NCBI GenBank assembly: GCA_902787955.1
Contig: CADAIJ010000001.1
Span: 1 to 64,000, forward strand
Source of the DNA: an uncultured Erysipelotrichaceae bacterium
GTDB lineage: Bacteria > Bacillota_I > Bacilli_A > RFN20 > CAG-826
Reading direction: 5' to 3'
DNA: 64,000 bases
The position numbers and the translations under genes are program-made. Below are positions 1 through 8,462 of the stretch, in pieces. The notes beneath the pieces were generated by a model. The model saw only the letters and a list, made by a program, of their open reading frames with translations. It had not been told where the DNA came from and ran no database searches. Numbering within the stretch: the first letter of the stretch is position 1; the number at the start of each line of letters is the position of its first letter.

Positions 1-48
1 CTTTCATATATCCAAAGTAAAGTTATTGATGTATAATAAGTAAAAATA
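1..48 (+). promoter_or_regulatory. Candidate TetR operator/promoter element, copy 1
   Basis: Bases 1-17 form an imperfect inverted repeat, CTTT-N9-AAAG, followed by an AT-rich stretch with TATAAT at 32-37, just ahead of the TetR gene. A close relative of the whole 48-bp stretch occurs at 3130-3177, differing at only about nine positions. Autoregulation by the adjacent TetR protein is an inference. Confidence 0.4.
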
Positions 49-64
49 AACGTAATATATAAAT

Positions 65-683
65 ATGGGAAATCCAGATAAAACTAAAAAAGAATTTGAG
101 AAATCATTATTCAAACTATTATCGAAAAAGAACTATCATGATATCACTGTTAATGAGATATGTTCTTTAGTTAATAAAACAAAGATGACTTTTTATCATT
201 ATTATAAGGATAAAGATAATTTATTAGCGTTAGCTTCCATCAATTTAATTAATGAAGAATATGATGATGCATATAAAAAGATATTAAAAAAAGAAACTGA
301 TCAGGAAGAAATCGAATACCAATCGATACTAGCTACCTATGATTGGGTTGCAAAGCATTATAAGCAAATCCAAAACCTCATCTATGAAGGCGATACTTTT
401 CCAATGGAGATATTTAAAAACGCTTTATCCAATAACTATGGTAAATTTTTAACTGAGACGATTAAATCTGTTGGTTATGATGTTCCTAGTGATTATTTAT
501 CGATATTCTTCTTTGAAGGATTATATGGTTTATTTATCGATATTCTTCTTTGAAGGATTATATGGTTCGTGCCTATATTACGCTGAGCAACTAAAAAATA
601 AAAAAGATAAGGAAAAAGTTAAAGAAGATATTAAAAAACTTAGCCGTTTTTGGGCTAAGTTTGTCGTATCAGTTTCTAAGTAA
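65..683 (+). pseudogene. TetR/AcrR-family transcriptional regulator, frameshifted
   Basis: The first 162 codons read as a TetR-type repressor: an N-terminal helix-turn-helix (about residues 10-55, with the family-typical TFYHYYKDKDNLL segment) and a helical ligand-binding part. The frame then stops at 551-553. A 37-bp tandem duplication (493-529 and 530-566) causes this; removing one copy joins the frame to a tail ending at 683 and gives an intact protein of about 193 residues, a normal TetR length. No Shine-Dalgarno sequence precedes the ATG at 65. The HTH is intact, so the truncated product might still bind DNA, but the last helices of the dimer domain are lost. It could be a true pseudogene, a reversible switch, or an assembly artefact. 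Confidence 0.8.
493..566. repeat. 37-bp perfect tandem duplication inside the TetR gene
   Basis: Bases 493-529 are repeated exactly at 530-566. Because 37 is not a multiple of three, the second copy shifts the reading frame. Both copies encode the same peptide stretch in two frames, which shows that this is a recent duplication. Confidence 0.95.
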
Positions 684-700
684 AACTAAAGAAAAAATAA

Positions 701-732
701 AACAGTACTGACATTATATCAATACTGTTGTT
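701..732 (+). terminator. Possible terminator after the TetR gene
   Basis: AACAGTA (701-707) pairs with TACTGTT (723-729). The following GTTTG is only weakly T-rich, so termination is uncertain. Confidence 0.4.
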
Positions 733-743
733 TGCACTTGTCT

Positions 744-795
744 TAGTGTAATGACGTTAATAGTAAATTGCTACGAGTGAAATGACATTACACTA
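744..795. repeat. Perfect 10-bp inverted repeat in the 684-884 gap
   Basis: TAGTGTAATG at 744-753 is the exact reverse complement of CATTACACTA at 786-795, with a 32-base spacer. No T-run follows. It could be a hairpin in an RNA or a protein site. I see no gene in the gap 684-884. Confidence 0.6.
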
Positions 796-884
796 TGTGT
801 AGAGTTAGATCGATTATAAACTACTCTTTAAATAACTTAGAATATATCAAGCGTAGAAGTTGATGAAAAAAATTTATAAAGAAA

Positions 885-908
885 ACCACTCCTATTACTA
901 AGAGTGGT
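885..908 (-). terminator. Rho-independent terminator of the repeat lipoprotein gene
   Basis: On the minus strand CCACTC and GAGTGG enclose a short loop and are followed by TTTTC, directly downstream of the stop of the 935-3034 gene. Confidence 0.7.
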
Positions 909-934
909 AATCAAGTTAATTAGTGTTTTTTAAA

Positions 935-3034
935 CTAGGCAATCTTAATTGAAATGGCAGGGCGCACACCGTTGAACTCATAGTAGGCGTCGCTGCAATT
1001 GAGTTGGCCGTCGATGTCGACATACCACGCGCGAACGTCGTCGTCGTTGGTAGGAGAACTGCCGGAGCTGTAAGGAGAACGAGTCCAATAAAAGCCATTA
1101 TATTGATAAGATGAATCTGTGTCGCAATCGCAATAAGCGCCTCTTGCTCTAGCCCAGTCTGTTGTTTTGCATTCTCTAGTTTTCGTATAATCCTCTGAAT
1201 CGAGGAAGCCATAATTAGAATTGATATAATCTTGGTAGCTTGGTAAAAACACTTTATCTTCAGTGTCGTTGCAAACATATGGATTCTCGCTTGGACTTGT
1301 TGTTGAAGCACTGTTATAGACAGTTGTTGTTTGAATATGACTATTGGATAAAGCGAATGCTGAATTATAGAACTCGTCATTAAGCCATGAACGAATATCA
1401 CTATGTTCATAATTATTCGAATAGATGATTTTGCCGCCAATTACTCTATTGTTTGTGTCGCTATAATAACAATGGGTATCTAATAAAACACTAGAGAGGA
1501 TGTAGTATTCTCCGTTATTGTTCGAAAGGACATTCCAGGTAATTGGTTCGCATTTGAACCAATAATTGGTTCCGTTTTCGATGACAGTGCCATTATCGAA
1601 TGTAAAATCTAGGTATGGTAGTGGTGTAGCACTTAATTTTGTGTAATATGCATTTTCATAGAAATAATAACCATTAGTTTCTGGCGTTGTTAATGCATTA
1701 AGAGCGGTCAATAATTCTTCATCGTTGACGTTTGTTTGTGGATATAAACCATAAGTCAAAGTTTTGCCATCCTCGCTTAATAGAGGTACTTCACCATAAT
1801 AAGGAATCTTATCTGATGTTTTTTGTTTATAAGTTTGAGTAGAAAAAGCTGCACTAGTGAATGTTGCGGTGTAAGTTATTGAACCCTCAACAAAATAAGA
1901 TGCTTGTGTTTCTATAGAGGTTGAATCTACTGTTTCACTTTCTTTGTGATTTGGATTATTTCCGCATACTCTAGTTGCAGTACACGAAGAATAATCATTG
2001 CTCCATGTATAAGTTGGAATTCCCCAGTTATGTCCAGTTGCAGGTAAAGTAATTTCATGAGTTTGAGCTTCAAAAGCTGTGTTTTTAAATGTAGCGGTAT
2101 ATTTACCCTTTCCATCCTCTTCGCATTTTGCTTCTTCAACCACTTTGTAGGTAGAATTGACAGTTTCTGTATCGACGTGAGTGGCATCATGTGCACACAC
2201 TCTACTTGCAGTACATGAAGAATAATCATCGCTCCAGGTATAAGTGATTGTACCCCATTCATGGCCGATAGCAGGCAAAGTCACTTCATGCGATTGAACT
2301 TCAAAAGCTTCGTTTTCAAAAGCAACATCATAAACAGCACTACCATTTGTATCACATGTAGCAGGTATAATCTCCGTATAAGCAGAGTCGGCTGTTTCAG
2401 TTTCTACATGAGTTGGATCGTTTTCGCAAACTCTAGTTGCGGTACACGAAGAATAATCATTGCTCCATGTATAAGTTGGAATTCCCCAGTTATGTCCAGT
2501 TGCAGGCAAAGTCACTTCATGCGATTGAACTTCAAAAGCTTCGTTTTCAAAAGCAACATCATAAACTGCGCTACCATCTGTATCACATGTAGCAGGTATA
2601 ATCTCGGTATAAGCGGAGTCAGCTGTTTCGCTTTCTTTGTGATTTGGATCGTTTTTACACACTCTAGTTGCAGTACATGAAGAATAATCATCGCTCCAGA
2701 CATATGTTGGGGTGCCCCATAAATGACCTTTAGCTTCAATTGTTTCTTCTTTAACTTGAACTTCAAAAGCGGTGTTTGTAAATGTCGCGGTATATTTACC
2801 TTTTCCATCAACTTCGCATGTTGCAGATGTAATTACACTATAAACACTCTTGACTGTTTCTTCTTCTTTATGATTTTCATCACCTTTACAAACTCTTGTC
2901 GCGGTGCAGCTTGTATAGTCTGTGGACCATTCATAAACTACTTTACCCCAGTTATGAACGTGTTCATGTCCGCAACCCGCTAAAAGAGAAATAGCCATAA
3001 GAGCAGACGTCATTAAGACTAATTTTCTTTTCAT
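935..3034 (-). CDS. Lipoprotein with five 77-residue repeats and a C-terminal DUF6273-like domain
   Basis: The 699-residue product starts with a type II signal peptide whose lipobox LAGC predicts a lipid-anchored surface protein. Residues from about 25 to 410 are five tandem repeats of about 77 residues, each starting H-x-W-G and carrying the pattern YSSCTATRVC, then a Cys-x-x-x-G motif and a GH end; the DNA period is 231 bp. The C-terminal part (about 430-699) has the layout of DUF6273-type domains, including FYWTRSP and a GVRPAISI end. The start is supported by AAAGGAAAGG upstream of the ATG. Bases near 940-1090, encoding the last domain, are visibly richer in G+C than the rest, hinting at a separate origin. 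Ligand unknown; regular Cys, His and Trp positions suggest stabilised small beta domains in a stalk. Confidence 0.85.
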   Translation of the reverse strand: MKRKLVLMTSALMAISLLAGCGHEHVHNWGKVVYEWSTDYTSCTATRVCKGDENHKEEETVKSVYSVITSATCEVDGKGKYTATFTNTAFEVQVKEETIEAKGHLWGTPTYVWSDDYSSCTATRVCKNDPNHKESETADSAYTEIIPATCDTDGSAVYDVAFENEAFEVQSHEVTLPATGHNWGIPTYTWSNDYSSCTATRVCENDPTHVETETADSAYTEIIPATCDTNGSAVYDVAFENEAFEVQSHEVTLPAIGHEWGTITYTWSDDYSSCTASRVCAHDATHVDTETVNSTYKVVEEAKCEEDGKGKYTATFKNTAFEAQTHEITLPATGHNWGIPTYTWSNDYSSCTATRVCGNNPNHKESETVDSTSIETQASYFVEGSITYTATFTSAAFSTQTYKQKTSDKIPYYGEVPLLSEDGKTLTYGLYPQTNVNDEELLTALNALTTPETNGYYFYENAYYTKLSATPLPYLDFTFDNGTVIENGTNYWFKCEPITWNVLSNNNGEYYILSSVLLDTHCYYSDTNNRVIGGKIIYSNNYEHSDIRSWLNDEFYNSAFALSNSHIQTTTVYNSASTTSPSENPYVCNDTEDKVFLPSYQDYINSNYGFLDSEDYTKTRECKTTDWARARGAYCDCDTDSSYQYNGFYWTRSPYSSGSSPTNDDDVRAWYVDIDGQLNCSDAYYEFNGVRPAISIKIA

Positions 3035-3129
3035 TTAAATTTCCTTTCCTTTAATAATGTGAATTTAATTCACAAATATAATTAATCATTTTGACGAAAT
3101 GCAATCAAGATAAAAAAGGCTTTACTATA

Positions 3130-3177
3130 CTTTCGAATATTCAAAGTAAAGTTACTAATAAATAATAAGTAAAAAAA
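3130..3177. promoter_or_regulatory. Candidate TetR operator element, copy 2
   Basis: Bases 3130-3146 again form CTTT-N9-AAAG, and the next 31 bases closely match bases 18-48. The element lies about 100 bp upstream of the lipoprotein gene start (3034, minus strand). A shared regulator for the TetR gene and the lipoprotein gene is inferred from this similarity only. Confidence 0.4.
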
Positions 3178-3201
3178 GAGATGATTTGTTACTATCATCT
3201 C
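3171..3201 (-). terminator. Terminator of the XRE/zinc-ribbon regulator gene
   Basis: On the minus strand GAGATGAT and ATCATCTC form an 8-bp stem with an 8-base loop followed by seven Ts. This is a strong rho-independent terminator downstream of the gene ending at 3276. Confidence 0.85.
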
Positions 3202-3275
3202 AGTTAGTTTTAAATGGTTGCGGTGGCCAGAAATGATGCAATGGGCCATTTGCTAAAAATGTGGGCCACCCAAAG

Positions 3276-4037
3276 TTAATGTCTTTTTTTAAACAATATT
3301 AATTCTGGATTTGCGCCTTGAGCACCATATGTGCAAATCAATATTATTTCAGCATTTGCCACTATTCCAAAACATCTATTATTATCTACTTCAAGTTGAT
3401 TTCCTAAATAAGTCACATTATCATCTAAAAATTTGGCTTTCATACCTGAAGGTAAGTGATATTCGAGATTAACATATGCTCCAACAAGTGCACTTAGACT
3501 TTCTAATTTTGGCATGCCTTCGATGTTTAAATCATTTATTTCTTCGATTAATTCTTTCTTAAAGGCATCGAATTTTCCGTGATCGCTTAGTTCTTTATGA
3601 TTTTTCCAATAGTCAAGATTTGGAAGCATATTTTTCATATAGCTACGTGCTTGTTCATCATTAAATCCTTCTTTTACCATATGAGGAATACAAACATTAA
3701 TTAAATCATCCATATCGTTATATGTATAAGTGCCATCTGCATAACACCACTTGCAATACTCTTCATTCATTGAACCATCTTTATTTCTTCCGATGATTTC
3801 ATCTTCAAGTGGCATTCCACAGCATTGGCAAATAAGTTTATTAGGCGAACCCAAAAGTGTATTTATTGACACGTTATATAGTTTTGAAAGCAGTTTTAAA
3901 GTTTCTGTATTTGGCATTGTTTCACCCGCTTCCCAGCGTGACACTGCTTGTCTAGTAACAAAAACCTTTTCCGCTAATTCCTTTTGTGAATAACCATTTT
4001 TAATTCTAAGTTCCCGTAGCACTAATTTTGTTTCCAT
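3276..4037 (-). CDS. XRE-family regulator with zinc ribbon and C-terminal effector-like domain
   Basis: Residues 1-65 are a Cro/C1-type helix-turn-helix (YSQKELAEKVFVTRQAVSRWEAG). Residues about 70-150 match the putative zinc-ribbon family PF12674, with Cys pairs CQCCG and CKWCY and a conserved helical tail. The last 100 residues resemble an AraC-effector/GyrI-like sensor domain, which I assign with less confidence. Proteins of this build are usually single-component regulators that sense a small molecule and act on neighbouring genes. The gene stands alone, between a terminator and the tRNA-fMet terminator. The 253-residue length is complete. Confidence 0.75.
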   Translation of the reverse strand: METKLVLRELRIKNGYSQKELAEKVFVTRQAVSRWEAGETMPNTETLKLLSKLYNVSINTLLGSPNKLICQCCGMPLEDEIIGRNKDGSMNEEYCKWCYADGTYTYNDMDDLINVCIPHMVKEGFNDEQARSYMKNMLPNLDYWKNHKELSDHGKFDAFKKELIEEINDLNIEGMPKLESLSALVGAYVNLEYHLPSGMKAKFLDDNVTYLGNQLEVDNNRCFGIVANAEIILICTYGAQGANPELILFKKRH

Positions 4038-4129
4038 AAATAATTACCTCAATACACTAAAATAATATCATTTGCTTCAGAGAGTGCTAAGCAACACGTT
4101 GTTGCGCTAAATAAATTCATAGAAAAGTT

Positions 4130-4160
4130 AAAAAAACAGTCCTGAATGCATCAGAACTGT
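4130..4160 (-). terminator. Terminator of the initiator tRNA gene
   Basis: On the minus strand ACAGTTCTGA and TCAGGACTGT pair around a short loop and run into a T-tract, just after the tRNA 3' end. Confidence 0.8.
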
Positions 4161-4169
4161 AATTGACTT

Positions 4170-4245
4170 TGGTTGCGGAGAGAGGACTTGAACCTCCAAC
4201 CTCCAGGTTATGGGCCTGACAAGCTACCAATTGCTTTACTCCGCG
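4170..4245 (-). tRNA. Initiator tRNA-fMet (CAT) with unusual anticodon arm
   Basis: The 76-nt cloverleaf ends in encoded CCA and has the initiator hallmark, an unpaired C1 x A72 at the acceptor end. The anticodon is CAT. Two normally invariant features differ: the three consecutive G-C pairs at 29-31:39-41 are A-G-G paired with C-C-T, so one pair is A-U, and position 33, almost always U, is C. D and T arms are normal (T-loop TTCAAGT). The A29-U41 relaxation is reported for some mycoplasma initiators; C33 is typical of plant and animal initiators, not bacterial ones. Confidence 0.92.
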
Positions 4246-4257
4246 ATTGCTCTAACT

Positions 4258-4285
4258 ATTATATAGATATAAAAATTATTTGCAA
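4258..4285 (-). promoter_or_regulatory. Promoter of the initiator tRNA
   Basis: On the minus strand TTGCAA (4280-4285) and TATAAT (4258-4263) are separated by 16 bp and lie 12 bp ahead of the tRNA. Confidence 0.7.
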
Positions 4286-4304
4286 GCGAGAGTTAATATA
4301 ATGT

Positions 4305-5324
4305 TTACCACTTATAGTAGGATTTTAAGGCGTAGCCAACTATTTCATTAAACTCAATTGTTTGTTCATTAATCGTTACAAAGCCTTTAAATTCACCATA
4401 GGTAATATTCTCTTTTAGATTCGTTAATAACTTTTTAAATCTAGTCTCGTTATGGGAGAATGGTATAAATGTAATGCTGATACTCCCATCACTAGAAGCA
4501 ATATTCCATTCTTTTAAATAATCGTATTTACCATTCTTATTAATAGGAATAGTGAATCTAACATCAGTTAATTTATAAGCTTCATCATCATAAAATAAGA
4601 CGTTTTCATTATCCGCTTCAGAAGTGATTCCATAACCTAAAGATAACGCAAAGTTATGGCCTTTAATCACACCATTCATCGAAGCTTGATAATGGGTGAA
4701 AAAATGAGGAAGAGCCCCTCTAGAAGAACGGAATGAGCAATAAGAAGTAGGGGTGAATTCATAATATTTATTCCCTAGTTTTAAATATCCATTAGCCTTG
4801 ATTAAGTTGATCTTTTCTTCATAAAGGAAGAGTTTTTTTCTTTTAGAAAAAGGATAGATATTAGTCATTGTGTTAGGATGAATTCTATTAAAATAAATAT
4901 CCGCACGTAGAGTCTTTTCCATAAAGTCACTGACATTAAGTTTTAAGGTCGCTTTAGTGTTAGTGGTTTCTACGTTTAAACTAATTCCTTTAGCTTTATA
5001 ATTTATCACTCCAATAAGGCTTGAAGCAGGCAATATAAATTGTTCATTCTTATTAATTCGAATAATCTTTTCTAGTTTTTCATTAGAAAGAAAATCATTG
5101 AAGTTAATAATAATTAATTTATGGTTTGTTAAGTTAATTAGTTTGATTTTGAAGACGAATTTATCGTTCATAATCGTGTAAACGTCTTCTTCTTTAATCC
5201 TAATTTCTTTCGCTTTTATATCGTTTCTAACATATTCTTTTGAACGAGAAAAATCGTAACCTATATCGTTTAATAGGCCGTCTTTATTTAAAAGTGGTCC
5301 TCGTTCAAATCGATTATTTTGCAT
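4305..5324 (-). CDS. DUF2804 family protein
   Basis: The 339-residue product matches DUF2804 (PF10974): the N-terminal RGPLLNKDGLLNDIGYDFS segment, the KAKEIRIKEEDVY strand, a central SRGALPHF-type motif, and a C-terminal YKW end. The family is predicted to be a two-lobed beta fold related to lipocalin-like and hydroxysteroid-type enzymes, with no established reaction. No signal peptide or membrane span is seen, so it is cytoplasmic. It follows the GH13 gene on the same strand with a gap of about 19 bp, so the two are probably cotranscribed. Confidence 0.8.
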   Translation of the reverse strand: MQNNRFERGPLLNKDGLLNDIGYDFSRSKEYVRNDIKAKEIRIKEEDVYTIMNDKFVFKIKLINLTNHKLIIINFNDFLSNEKLEKIIRINKNEQFILPASSLIGVINYKAKGISLNVETTNTKATLKLNVSDFMEKTLRADIYFNRIHPNTMTNIYPFSKRKKLFLYEEKINLIKANGYLKLGNKYYEFTPTSYCSFRSSRGALPHFFTHYQASMNGVIKGHNFALSLGYGITSEADNENVLFYDDEAYKLTDVRFTIPINKNGKYDYLKEWNIASSDGSISITFIPFSHNETRFKKLLTNLKENITYGEFKGFVTINEQTIEFNEIVGYALKSYYKW

Positions 5325-5343
5325 ACATTTACCTAGATTCTAT

Positions 5344-6828
5344 TTATTTAATTAAGGCACCTGTATAAGGAGTAAGGATACCTTTTTCTTTAGAAGTAGA
5401 AATAATTACCTCACCATCAAGATTAACGTTATGATCGCTTAAATTGATAACAAGTCTCTTATTTCCTCTTTTAATTGTGATTAAGCGGTTATATTCAGTT
5501 AAATCATAATCATCTGATAATAAATCTTCATCGTTCTTACGAATATTAATTAATTCCTTAATAAAGTAATAGATGGAGTTCCTATCACTTTGCATTGCTT
5601 TAACGTTATTCTTATTAGCTTTATTAACTGGAAGATATAATTCACCTTTAGTTTTGGAAAATCCAGCGTTAACACTTTCATCCCATTGCATTGGGGTGCG
5701 GCTTCCAGTTCTCGCAAAGCCTCCATCTTTTGATGGAATATCCGCGGTTTCCATCATAATTTCATCGCCATAAAGCACAAATGGAACACCTGGAAGAGTA
5801 AACATGATTAAGTAGAATAAACGAGTTCTAGACTCATCTAAGAAGTTTTTAACGCGAGGAGTGTCATGATTACCGGAAATAATGCCAAGTAAACCTTGAG
5901 ATTCTTTCGCTACATAGACTCTTTCATTTAAGTCACGGATAAAGTGGGAGAGATCTCCTCCGTTTAAAACACTTACCCCTCTAGTTTCTTTCGTGCTTCT
6001 TGCTAAACGATGATAGAAATTATCCCAATGATCTAAAACAAAGTCACAGTCAAATCCTGCCGCAAAAGCGCGATGAGGATGAGACCATTCTGCAACAAAG
6101 AAGGCATCTGGATATTCTTTACGAATAATATTAAACATATAACGCCAAACATCGATTGTTGCAGATTTATCAGGGTCATTTTTAACTAAAGAATCCGCCA
6201 TATCAACTCTAAAGCCATCCGCTCCCATCCTTATATAAAAGCGCATGACATCGAGCATATAGTTACGAGCAGCGAATGTTCTTTCATCTTTATAATAGAT
6301 TTGCCAGGAATGGTACTCAATATTATTGAAACCATAATTAAAAGCAGGTTGATGAGCAAAGAAGTTAACCATAAAGGCACCGTTTCTTTGATGTCTTCCC
6401 GCGATTAAACGATATCCAGCTTCGTTTTCCCAAACTGAATTATTCCAGATGAATAAGTCATATTTATCATTACGAACAGGTTTAGCACTTTCTAAGAAAT
6501 CTTTATTATCTTCACTAGCATGGCCCGCCACTAAATCGAGAATAATTTTAATTCCCATTTCGTGAGCGGAATCTAATAGATTCTCTAGATCTTTAAGTGT
6601 TCCAAACTTAGGATCAATATCAAAGAAATCTTCAATATCATATCCGCCATCCTTAAATGGAGACTTAAAACATGGGTTTAACCAAATCGCGTTAAATCCA
6701 AGGTCTTTGATATATGGAAGTTTTTGTCTAATACCTTCTAAATCACCAATTCCATCATTATTGGAATCATAAAAAGAAGTAGGGTAGATTTCGTAAAAGA
6801 TTAAGTTTTTATTTTTTTCTCTGTTCAT
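5344..6828 (-). CDS. GH13 alpha-glucosidase/alpha-amylase-family enzyme
   Basis: The 494-residue protein has the full GH13 set: region I DLVAGHAS, region II GFRVDMAD with the nucleophile Asp, region III FFVAEW with the acid/base Glu, and region IV GNHDTPR with the transition-state Asp. The opening IFYEIYPTSFYDSNNDGIGDL is typical of the oligo-1,6-glucosidase/alpha-glucosidase branch. There is no signal peptide, so it probably hydrolyses imported alpha-glucosides in the cytoplasm, alongside the pullulanase at 23018. Exact linkage specificity cannot be read from the sequence. It is the first gene of a two-gene unit with the DUF2804 gene. Confidence 0.9.
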   Translation of the reverse strand: MNREKNKNLIFYEIYPTSFYDSNNDGIGDLEGIRQKLPYIKDLGFNAIWLNPCFKSPFKDGGYDIEDFFDIDPKFGTLKDLENLLDSAHEMGIKIILDLVAGHASEDNKDFLESAKPVRNDKYDLFIWNNSVWENEAGYRLIAGRHQRNGAFMVNFFAHQPAFNYGFNNIEYHSWQIYYKDERTFAARNYMLDVMRFYIRMGADGFRVDMADSLVKNDPDKSATIDVWRYMFNIIRKEYPDAFFVAEWSHPHRAFAAGFDCDFVLDHWDNFYHRLARSTKETRGVSVLNGGDLSHFIRDLNERVYVAKESQGLLGIISGNHDTPRVKNFLDESRTRLFYLIMFTLPGVPFVLYGDEIMMETADIPSKDGGFARTGSRTPMQWDESVNAGFSKTKGELYLPVNKANKNNVKAMQSDRNSIYYFIKELINIRKNDEDLLSDDYDLTEYNRLITIKRGNKRLVINLSDHNVNLDGEVIISTSKEKGILTPYTGALIK

Positions 6829-6988
6829 AAGATAATTTCCTATTAATAACCACGTTATATTCTAGCAATAAAACGCTAAACTTATATAGAAAATTTACTA
6901 AATTTCATATAAGAACTCGCCTATTTGGGAAAATTTATCCTTTGAAGCGCTTTAAGAATATGAATTTGGCTTTGTTTATCAAAATCTA

Positions 6989-8251
6989 ATGAGCGATAAT
7001 AACAATATGTTAGATAATATTGAACGCTTTGACATGAATAAGCCTCCCAAGAGGCAGAAAATTCGTTTCATCGGATACTTAACTGAACTTCCATCCTTAA
7101 TACTTCATAAAGGAAAAATAACTAAAATCGATATGAAGGGAGTTAAACCCCCATATATTTTACTTGCTAATCATAATGCCTATATGGATATCAATATTTT
7201 AGGTTTAGCAGCTTTCCCTCATCGTCTCAACTATGTTGTCGCTATCGATGGCTTTATTGGTAGAGAAGCATTATTAAGAAATGTCGGTGGTATTTGTAAA
7301 AGAAAATTCACTAACGATATTAACTTAATTAAACAGATGCACCGCGTCATTAAAAACGGCGATATTATGTCTATCTTCCCAGAAGCTAGATATTCATTAT
7401 GTGGAACAACTGCGATCCTTCCTGAATCACTTGGAAAACTCGCTAAGTTATTTAAGGTACCAGTTGTTACTTTAATCATGCATGGTCATCATATTAATTC
7501 GCCATTTTGGAATCTACATGACCGCCACGTCAAAGGCATAAGAGCAGAAATGAAGTGCATCGTTAAACCTGATGAAGTCGGCACTTTATCCGCGGAAGAA
7601 ATTAATAAACGAATTCTTAAGGAATTCCAATATGATGAATATAAATGGCAAAAAGAAAATAATATCCGTGTTAAATATAAAGGGAGAGCGGAAGGACTTC
7701 ATAAAGTTTTATATCAATGTCCACATTGCTTAACTGAATATGAAATGGAAACTAAAGGTACAACTCTTAGATGTGCTCACTGTGGTCACACCTGGGAATA
7801 TAGTGAACTTGGTGAACTAAAAGCGGTGGAAGGTGAAACATATTTCTCTCATATTCCAGACTGGTATGAATGGGAAAGAGAAAATGTCCGCAAAGAAGTT
7901 GAAGCAGGTAAATACTATTTTGAAAGTGAAGTCCATGTTGATGCTTTGCCAAACGCGAAAGCCTTCATTCATCTAGGTAAAGGTAAATTAATCCATGATC
8001 AAAATGGCTTCCATTTAACTGGTTACTATAAAGAAAATGATGAACATTATAACCTAGATATTCCTGTTATCGACACTTACAGTGTCCATATTGAATATGA
8101 ATACCTCGGTCAGTTTGGTGATTGTGTTGATCTTAACACCTTAAACGACACCTTATATGTTTATCCAGAAAAAGAAAAATTCTCCGTTACTAAGATTTCT
8201 TTAGCGACTGAAGAACTATATAAATACGAATTATCTAAGAAAGCTAAATAA
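6989..8251 (+). CDS. 1-acylglycerol-3-phosphate acyltransferase-like protein with embedded zinc ribbon
   Basis: Residues 40-220 resemble the PlsC/LPLAT fold: H62-x4-D67 in LANHNAYMDINI is the catalytic pair, and FPEARYS near residue 132 is the usual substrate-binding block. About residues 245-275 hold a zinc ribbon, CPHC and CAHCGHTW, followed by about 145 residues of beta-rich sequence with no family I know. The 420-residue length is well above ordinary PlsC (200-260). It probably acylates lysophosphatidate or a related acceptor at the membrane, with the extra part in control or substrate choice. No Shine-Dalgarno sequence precedes ATG 6989. A second, ordinary PlsC is at 25139. Confidence 0.75.
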   Translation: MSDNNNMLDNIERFDMNKPPKRQKIRFIGYLTELPSLILHKGKITKIDMKGVKPPYILLANHNAYMDINILGLAAFPHRLNYVVAIDGFIGREALLRNVGGICKRKFTNDINLIKQMHRVIKNGDIMSIFPEARYSLCGTTAILPESLGKLAKLFKVPVVTLIMHGHHINSPFWNLHDRHVKGIRAEMKCIVKPDEVGTLSAEEINKRILKEFQYDEYKWQKENNIRVKYKGRAEGLHKVLYQCPHCLTEYEMETKGTTLRCAHCGHTWEYSELGELKAVEGETYFSHIPDWYEWERENVRKEVEAGKYYFESEVHVDALPNAKAFIHLGKGKLIHDQNGFHLTGYYKENDEHYNLDIPVIDTYSVHIEYEYLGQFGDCVDLNTLNDTLYVYPEKEKFSVTKISLATEELYKYELSKKAK

Positions 8252-8278
8252 AAACCCTTAACACTTACGTATCAAGGG
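8250..8278. terminator. Bidirectional terminator between the acyltransferase gene and the tRNA pair
   Basis: ACCCTT and AAGGG form a stem with A/T-rich flanks on both sides. On the minus strand it is followed by TTTTTAT and serves the tRNA pair. Confidence 0.55.
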
Positions 8279-8290
8279 ATTCTTACTAAA

Positions 8291-8366
<76 letters not shown>

Positions 8367-8371
8367 AAAAG

Positions 8372-8448
8372 TGGCGGACCGTAGGGGATTCGAACCCCTG
8401 ATCTCCTCCGTGACAGGGAGGCATGCAAGGCCACTACACCAACGGTCC
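8372..8448 (-). tRNA. tRNA-Asp (GTC)
   Basis: This 77-nt cloverleaf has encoded CCA, anticodon GTC in loop CTGTCAC with a 5-bp CCTCC/GGAGG stem, and a normal TTCGAAT T-loop. It lies 5 bp upstream of tRNA-Phe, so the two form one transcript. Confidence 0.97.
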
Positions 8449-8462
8449 AAGTAGCGCTATAT

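Noticed and set aside
2261..2983. Long plus-strand frames opposite the lipoprotein gene
   Set aside because: They mirror the 231-bp repeats of the minus-strand gene, are Cys/Phe/Ser-rich without a start signal and have no family features.
4082..4090. CIRCE/HrcA operator upstream of the XRE gene
   Set aside because: Only the half-site GAGTGCTAA is present; the TTAGCACTC partner nine bases away is missing.
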